The notes under the pieces are model-generated. The model saw only the letters and a program-made list of their open reading frames with translations, was not told where the DNA came from and ran no database searches. Below, in pieces: positions 59,976-64,000 of a DNA stretch of 64,000 nucleotides. Each line of letters opens with the position of its first letter. Position 1 is the stretch's first letter. Position numbers and translations under genes: made by a program. The stretch comes from Hungatella hathewayi. GTDB taxonomy: Bacteria > Bacillota > Clostridia > Lachnospirales > Lachnospiraceae. The DNA is taken from assembly GCA_025149285.1 (NCBI GenBank), contig CP102274.1, positions 2,557,501-2,621,500 on the forward strand. The letters are read 5' to 3'.

Positions 59976-60128
59976 ATGATATCAAAAGAAGAGCTGATCT
60001 GCAAGATCGAAGAGGCAAGAGATAAATTAAACAGAAGTATTGACACCGAGCAGGACAGCGGCACTGTCTATAAAAGAAGTGTGGAGCTGGATCAACTGAT
60101 AGAACAATATATAGTAGCCGGATATTAA
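59976..60128 (+). CDS. Spo0E-like sporulation regulatory phosphatase
   Basis: A 50-aa protein, MISKEELICKIEEARDKLN then VYKRSVELDQLIEQYIVAGY. The I-E-x-A-R-x-x-L segment and the S-x-x-L-D-x-L-I core are the Spo0E family signature; these small two-helix proteins dephosphorylate Spo0A~P and delay sporulation. AAAGGAGAAG lies upstream, and the start follows the lgt stop by one base, so it is co-transcribed with lgt. A strong terminator follows. Confidence 0.8.
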   Translation: MISKEELICKIEEARDKLNRSIDTEQDSGTVYKRSVELDQLIEQYIVAGY

Positions 60129-60146
60129 GGACACAGTATATCTAGA

Positions 60147-60183
60147 GGCGATAACGAACTCATACGTTATCGCCTTATTTTTT
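60147..60183 (+). terminator. Rho-independent terminator of lgt-spo0E
   Basis: GGCGATAACG (60147-60156) pairs perfectly with CGTTATCGCC (60165-60174), then TTATTTTTTT. Confidence 0.9.
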
Positions 60184-60205
60184 TCTTCTTTTTTGGAAAA
60201 TTACC

Positions 60206-60290
60206 TTGCTATTTCCTTACAAATGTACTAAAATTAATCTACAAGTGGTGGAAAGTGGTACAAAGTGGTAGAGAATGGAGGAAGAGTGGT
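60206..60290 (+). promoter_or_regulatory. mraZ promoter and MraZ operator boxes
   Basis: TTGCTA (60206-60211), 17 bp, TAAAAT (60229-60234). Just downstream are GTGGT boxes at 60245, 60255 and 60265, spaced exactly 10 bp, then an ATGGA-type imperfect copy near 60275 and a further GTGGT at 60286. This fits the MraZ auto-repression site of the division cluster. Confidence 0.8.
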
Positions 60291-60327
60291 GTAAACTCTC
60301 TCTCCGATGTACAAGCAGGTGATTAGT

Positions 60328-60753
60328 ATGTTCATGGGCGAATACAATCATACAGTCGATGCAAAAGGGCGTCTGATCGTCCCATCGAAGTTCAGAGAAC
60401 AGCTTGGTGAAGAGTTCGTCGTGACGAAGGGCTTGGATGGCTGTTTATTTGTGTATGACAACGAAGAGTGGAAAGCCCTTGAAGAAAAATTAAAAAGCCT
60501 GCCGCTGACCAACACAAACGCCAGAAAGTTTAACAGATTCTTTCTGGCCGGTGCATCTTCCTGTGAAGTGGACAAGCAGGGAAGGATTCTCCTTCCGGCT
60601 GTGCTCCGTGAGTTCGCGGGTATCGAAAAGGATGCAGTGCTTGTGGGTGTAGGAAGCCGCATTGAAATCTGGAGCAAGGATGCGTGGACAGCAGCCAATA
60701 CATATGATGATATGGAAGAAATCGCTGAGAATATGGAAGGACTTGGAATATGA
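60328..60753 (+). CDS. mraZ: Division/cell-wall cluster regulator MraZ
   Basis: An AbrB-fold DNA-binding protein that represses its own division cluster. Both half-domains carry the signature: [20 protein letters not shown] (about residues 4-23) and [19 protein letters not shown] (about 74-92). 141 aa is normal. The ATG at 60328 follows GCAGGTGATTAGT; the frame starting at 60307 lies too close to the operator. It overlaps rsmH by four bases. The operator boxes lie just upstream. Confidence 0.95.
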   Translation: MFMGEYNHTVDAKGRLIVPSKFREQLGEEFVVTKGLDGCLFVYDNEEWKALEEKLKSLPLTNTNARKFNRFFLAGASSCEVDKQGRILLPAVLREFAGIEKDAVLVGVGSRIEIWSKDAWTAANTYDDMEEIAENMEGLGI

Positions 60754-61688
60754 TGTTTGAACACAAGTCAGTGCTGCTTTACGAAGCCATTGACAGCCTG
60801 AATGTAAAACCAGATGGAATTTATGTGGATGGAACGCTTGGGGGCGGAGGACATGCTCTGGAAGTATGCAGACGCCTCGGGGAATACGGAAGATTAATCG
60901 GAATTGACCAGGATGCGGACGCCATCGCGGCGGCATCGGAGCGGCTTCGTGACTATGAAGACAGAGTTACGATCGTGAGAAGCAATTACGAAGAGATACA
61001 ATCGGTACTAAAGGATTTAGGGATCGAAAAGGCAGACGGCATTTATCTGGATCTTGGAGTTTCCTCCTACCAGCTGGACACACCGGAACGGGGATTTACG
61101 TACCGGGAGGAGGACGCTCCGCTGGATATGAGGATGGATCAGAGAAATACACGGACGGCCGCCGATATCGTGAATACGTACAGCGAATTTGACTTATACA
61201 GAATAATCCGTGACTACGGAGAGGACAAGTTTGCTAAGAATATCGCAAAACATATCGTGAGGGCCAGAGAGACAAAACGGATTGAGACTACAGGAGAATT
61301 AACAGAGATTATTAAGGAAGCGGTTCCCGCAAAGGTTCGTGCGGTGGGCGGTCATCCTTCAAAGAAGACGTTCCAGGCGATCCGGATCGAACTGAATCAG
61401 GAACTGGAGGTTTTAAATAATTCTATTGATACGATGATCGACTTATTGAACCCGGGTGGAAGGCTGGCTGTTATCACCTTCCATTCGCTGGAAGACAGAA
61501 TCGTAAAGATTCGCTTCCGTAATAATGAGAATCCCTGTACCTGTCCGCCGGATTTTCCAGTCTGTGTCTGCGGCAAAGTCAGCAAAGGCCGGGTAATCAC
61601 CAGAAAACCTGTTGTACCGTCAGAAGAAGAGATTAACGGGAACAAGAGATCGAAGAGTTCGAAGCTTCGAGTATTTGAGCGGATTTAA
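60750..61688 (+). CDS. rsmH: 16S rRNA (cytosine-1402-N4) methyltransferase
   Basis: RsmH (MraW) methylates C1402 of 16S rRNA. The SAM loop is [15 protein letters not shown] (about residues 26-40), and further family segments are [20 protein letters not shown] (about 96-115), PLDMRMDQ, and [18 protein letters not shown] (about 205-222). The C-terminal part has [10 protein letters not shown] and a [13 protein letters not shown] segment. 312 aa is normal. Start ATG overlaps the mraZ stop (ATGA); a second ATG follows at once. Confidence 0.96.
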   Translation: MMFEHKSVLLYEAIDSLNVKPDGIYVDGTLGGGGHALEVCRRLGEYGRLIGIDQDADAIAAASERLRDYEDRVTIVRSNYEEIQSVLKDLGIEKADGIYLDLGVSSYQLDTPERGFTYREEDAPLDMRMDQRNTRTAADIVNTYSEFDLYRIIRDYGEDKFAKNIAKHIVRARETKRIETTGELTEIIKEAVPAKVRAVGGHPSKKTFQAIRIELNQELEVLNNSIDTMIDLLNPGGRLAVITFHSLEDRIVKIRFRNNENPCTCPPDFPVCVCGKVSKGRVITRKPVVPSEEEINGNKRSKSSKLRVFERI

Positions 61689-61705
61689 AAAGGGAGGAAA
61701 AGAGC

Positions 61706-62191
61706 ATGGCTGCTAGAAAGAATGTGCATTCTTACCGTAGTGCTGCCTACGTACAGGGAAATGCTGTCCGTAAGCTGGAACCTGAGCGCGTACCGGTAAG
61801 ACGTTCACCAGATGAAGTACGCCGTCCGGCTGTAAACCATAAAGTCAGACGGAACCGTGAAAAAGCCTTACAGATGGATTTGCCTTATGTAATTATGCTG
61901 ACCATCGCAGCAGTCTGTACGCTCTATTTGTGTGTGAATTATCTGCATCTTCAGTCTTCCATCACGACGCGGATTCATACGATTGAGAACCTGGAAGCGG
62001 AGCTGGAGATGTTAAAGACTGAGAACGATGCCCTGCAGACGAACATTAATACTTCCGTTGATTTGGACCATGTATACAAAGTTGCCACAGAGGAACTTGG
62101 CATGGTCTACGCCAATAAAAATCAGATTCTTCAGTATGATAAGACGGAAAGTGAGTATGTAAGGCAGAATGAAGACATCCCGAAACACTAA
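61706..62191 (+). CDS. ftsL: FtsL-like division protein
   Basis: Bitopic divisome protein. The 161-aa product has a basic cytoplasmic part (residues 1-55), one membrane segment (LPYVIMLTIAAVCTLYLCVN, about 59-78) and an extracellular coiled coil (IENLEAELEMLKTENDALQ, about 92-110), ending with EELGMVYANKNQI as in the FtsL/DivIC family. Sequence identity in this family is always low, so the name rests on architecture and place between rsmH and the PBP gene. AGGGAGG precedes the ATG. Confidence 0.85.
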   Translation: MAARKNVHSYRSAAYVQGNAVRKLEPERVPVRRSPDEVRRPAVNHKVRRNREKALQMDLPYVIMLTIAAVCTLYLCVNYLHLQSSITTRIHTIENLEAELEMLKTENDALQTNINTSVDLDHVYKVATEELGMVYANKNQILQYDKTESEYVRQNEDIPKH

Positions 62192-64000
62192 GCATAAAAA
62201 TAGAAAAACGAAGATATTTCCAAGATACATGCAGGAAAAGCTGGCGATTACCGTCTTGGTAGTTACGCTGGCTTTGTTTGCATTGGTTATGGTCTTATAC
62301 GATTTGATGACCAACAAAAAGGATGATTTTAACCAGATCGTCCTGTCACAGCAGGAGTATGACAGCCGTACCATTCCGTTCCGGCGGGGCGATATTCTGG
62401 ACCGCAACGGAACGTATCTGGCGACGAGTGAGAAGGTGTATAATCTGATCCTGGATCCCAAGCAGATTATGTCGGACCCGGATGCCTACTTAGAGGCATC
62501 GGTAAGCGCCCTGGTGGACTGCTTCGGTTACGACCGGACGGAGATGATGAATCTGATCAATGAGAAAAAGGACAAATACTATATCCGCTATGCCAAACAG
62601 CTGACTTACGATCAGAAAGAAAATTTTGAGAAGTATAAGGACCAGAAGAGAGATGAGTTCAAGAAGGCCGGAGACGGAAAGGGCATTCGCGGAATCTGGT
62701 TTGAAGATGAATATAAGAGAATCTATCCCTACAATTCTGTGGGCTGCAATGTGATCGGCTTTGCCAGAGACGACGGCATGGACGGAAGCGGCGGGATCGA
62801 GCAGTACTACAACTCCACGCTGATGGGAACCAACGGCAGGGAGTACGGCTATTTAAATGACGATTCCAATCTGGAGCGGGTCATCAAACCGGCGTCCAAC
62901 GGCAATACGGTCGTTTCCACGATTGATACCAACGTTCAGAAGATTGTTGAGAAGTATATTACGGAATGGGAACAGGAAGTCGGAAGCAAACGGGTGGGGG
63001 TTATCGTCATGGATCCCAATAATGGTGAGGTCCTGGCTATGGCCAACGATAAGTCTTTCGATTTAAACAATCCCAGACAGCTCCGTCCGGAGTATACGGA
63101 CGATGTGGTGAAGCAGCTGGGCATTCAGGAGGCTATCGACGATTACCGCAGAAAAAATAAGGACGCGGAACCTCTGACAGAGGACAACGTTTACGCCCAC
63201 TACTCCAACGATGAGATCATGTCCCTCGGAAAGCAGGTGGCGTGGAATCAGACGTGGCGTAATTTCTGTATCAGCGACGGGTTTGAGCCGGGTTCCACTG
63301 CCAAGATCTTTACGGTGGCGGCGGCGCTGGAGGAAGGCGCTATCACCGGCAATGAGACGTATACGTGTAACGGTAAGCTGGAGATCGGAGGCTGGCCCAT
63401 CAGCTGTGTGAACCGGTACGGTCACGGCGATTTAACGGTGGAGCAGGGTCTGATGAAGTCGTGTAATGTCGTTATGATGCAGATCGCCCAGAAAGTGGGA
63501 AAGCAGAAATTCTACAAATACCAGCAGCAGTTTGGCTTCGGCTCCAAGACCGGTATCGATCTTCCCGGCGAGGCGGACAACAAGGCTCTTATGTATACTG
63601 CGGAGACCGCTGATCCGGCATCTCTTGCAACCAACGCCTTCGGGCAGAACTTTAACTGCTCCATGATTCAGATGGCGGCAGCCTACTGTTCGGTCATCAA
63701 CGGCGGATCGTATTATGAACCCCATGTGGTGAAGCAGATTTTAAATGAACAGGGATCGATTGTGAAAAAGATGGATCCGGTACTGGTTCGTGAGACTGTT
63801 TCGGAATCCACCACAAAGTTTATTAACGAGGCTCTCTATAAGACGGTAAACGCCCAGGGCGGTACCGGCTCTGCCGCCAGGGTGGAAGGCTATAAAATCG
63901 CAGGTAAAACAGGAACTGCTGAGAAGGTAGGGCGTGACAAGAAAAACTATGTCGTATCCTTCTGCGGCTATGCACCTGCCGATAATCCCCAGGTTCTTGT
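62169..64000 (+). CDS. Class B penicillin-binding protein (PBP2B/SpoVD type), 3' end outside window
   Basis: Transpeptidase of septal or cortex peptidoglycan; 610 codons are visible and the frame is still open at the edge. A basic N-terminus is followed by one membrane segment (LAITVLVVTLALFALVMVLY, about residues 22-41), a dimerisation domain (RTIPFRRGDILDRNGTYLAT, about 65-84), and a transpeptidase domain with the active Ser in GFEPGSTAKIF (about 373-383), SCN in LMKSCNVVMMQ (about 430) and KTGT in IAGKTGTAEK (about 577). Whether it is PBP2B or SpoVD depends on a PASTA domain beyond the window. ATG 62169 overlaps ftsL by 23 bases. Confidence 0.93.
   Translation, partial: MKTSRNTKHKNRKTKIFPRYMQEKLAITVLVVTLALFALVMVLYDLMTNKKDDFNQIVLSQQEYDSRTIPFRRGDILDRNGTYLATSEKVYNLILDPKQIMSDPDAYLEASVSALVDCFGYDRTEMMNLINEKKDKYYIRYAKQLTYDQKENFEKYKDQKRDEFKKAGDGKGIRGIWFEDEYKRIYPYNSVGCNVIGFARDDGMDGSGGIEQYYNSTLMGTNGREYGYLNDDSNLERVIKPASNGNTVVSTIDTNVQKIVEKYITEWEQEVGSKRVGVIVMDPNNGEVLAMANDKSFDLNNPRQLRPEYTDDVVKQLGIQEAIDDYRRKNKDAEPLTEDNVYAHYSNDEIMSLGKQVAWNQTWRNFCISDGFEPGSTAKIFTVAAALEEGAITGNETYTCNGKLEIGGWPISCVNRYGHGDLTVEQGLMKSCNVVMMQIAQKVGKQKFYKYQQQFGFGSKTGIDLPGEADNKALMYTAETADPASLATNAFGQNFNCSMIQMAAAYCSVINGGSYYEPHVVKQILNEQGSIVKKMDPVLVRETVSESTTKFINEALYKTVNAQGGTGSAARVEGYKIAGKTGTAEKVGRDKKNYVVSFCGYAPADNPQVL

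Overview
The window looks like a chromosome segment of a Gram-positive, spore-forming anaerobe of the Lachnospiraceae / Clostridium cluster XIVa type. The basis is the gene order mraZ-rsmH-ftsL-PBP, a Spo0E-like phosphatase, a SigA-type sigma factor, and ribosome sites of the AGGAGG type; genus is not determined. An integrative and conjugative element (ICE) of about 38.5 kb interrupts it.

Left chromosomal arm (1-20,366): end of NAD+ synthase, a TrmH-type methyltransferase, a 289-bp MITE with an 8-bp target duplication, NfeD and SPFH membrane-quality proteins, a patatin-like lipase, argF, a small membrane protein, birA, mutY, a YegS-type lipid kinase, rpoD, queH, an HPr, a P-loop kinase, gltB-gltD behind a long structured leader, and ychF on the other strand.

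ICE (20,356-58,831): a Tn1549/CTn-type element bounded by an 11-bp direct repeat that includes the ychF start codon. The sequence shows that integration moved the native ychF promoter, ribosome site and first codons to the far end of the element, leaving ychF to start from element DNA. From left to right it holds: int and xis; a HTH_16 protein and a sigma-like regulator; a siderophore/iron transport cargo (DtxR-type repressor, two YbtPQ/IrtAB-like ABC proteins, an MptD-type S component, a double ECF ATPase, an EcfT, an AraC regulator) without any siderophore synthesis gene; an XRE regulator; oriT, MobC and relaxase; an AT-rich two-gene membrane/HEPN-like cassette; accessory transfer proteins including an ArdC-like/YodL protein; topoisomerase III; another AT-rich cargo gene; and the type IV secretion set (DUF4366, DUF4315, CHAP hydrolase, VirB4, PrgI, VirB6-like, Maff2, T4CP, PcfB). 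A Mom-like DNA modification protein and a cytosine methyltransferase lie among the secretion genes. The coupling-protein gene is split by a 2.5-kb group II intron placed just after its Walker A motif; removal of the intron restores a 596-codon frame exactly. A DUF6017 replication-type protein ends the element.

Right chromosomal arm (58,832-64,000): lgt, a small spo0E-like gene, then the division/wall cluster mraZ (with 10-bp spaced MraZ boxes), rsmH, ftsL and a transpeptidase PBP/SpoVD that runs off the window.

All family names rest on motifs and my memory of the families; no database search was possible.
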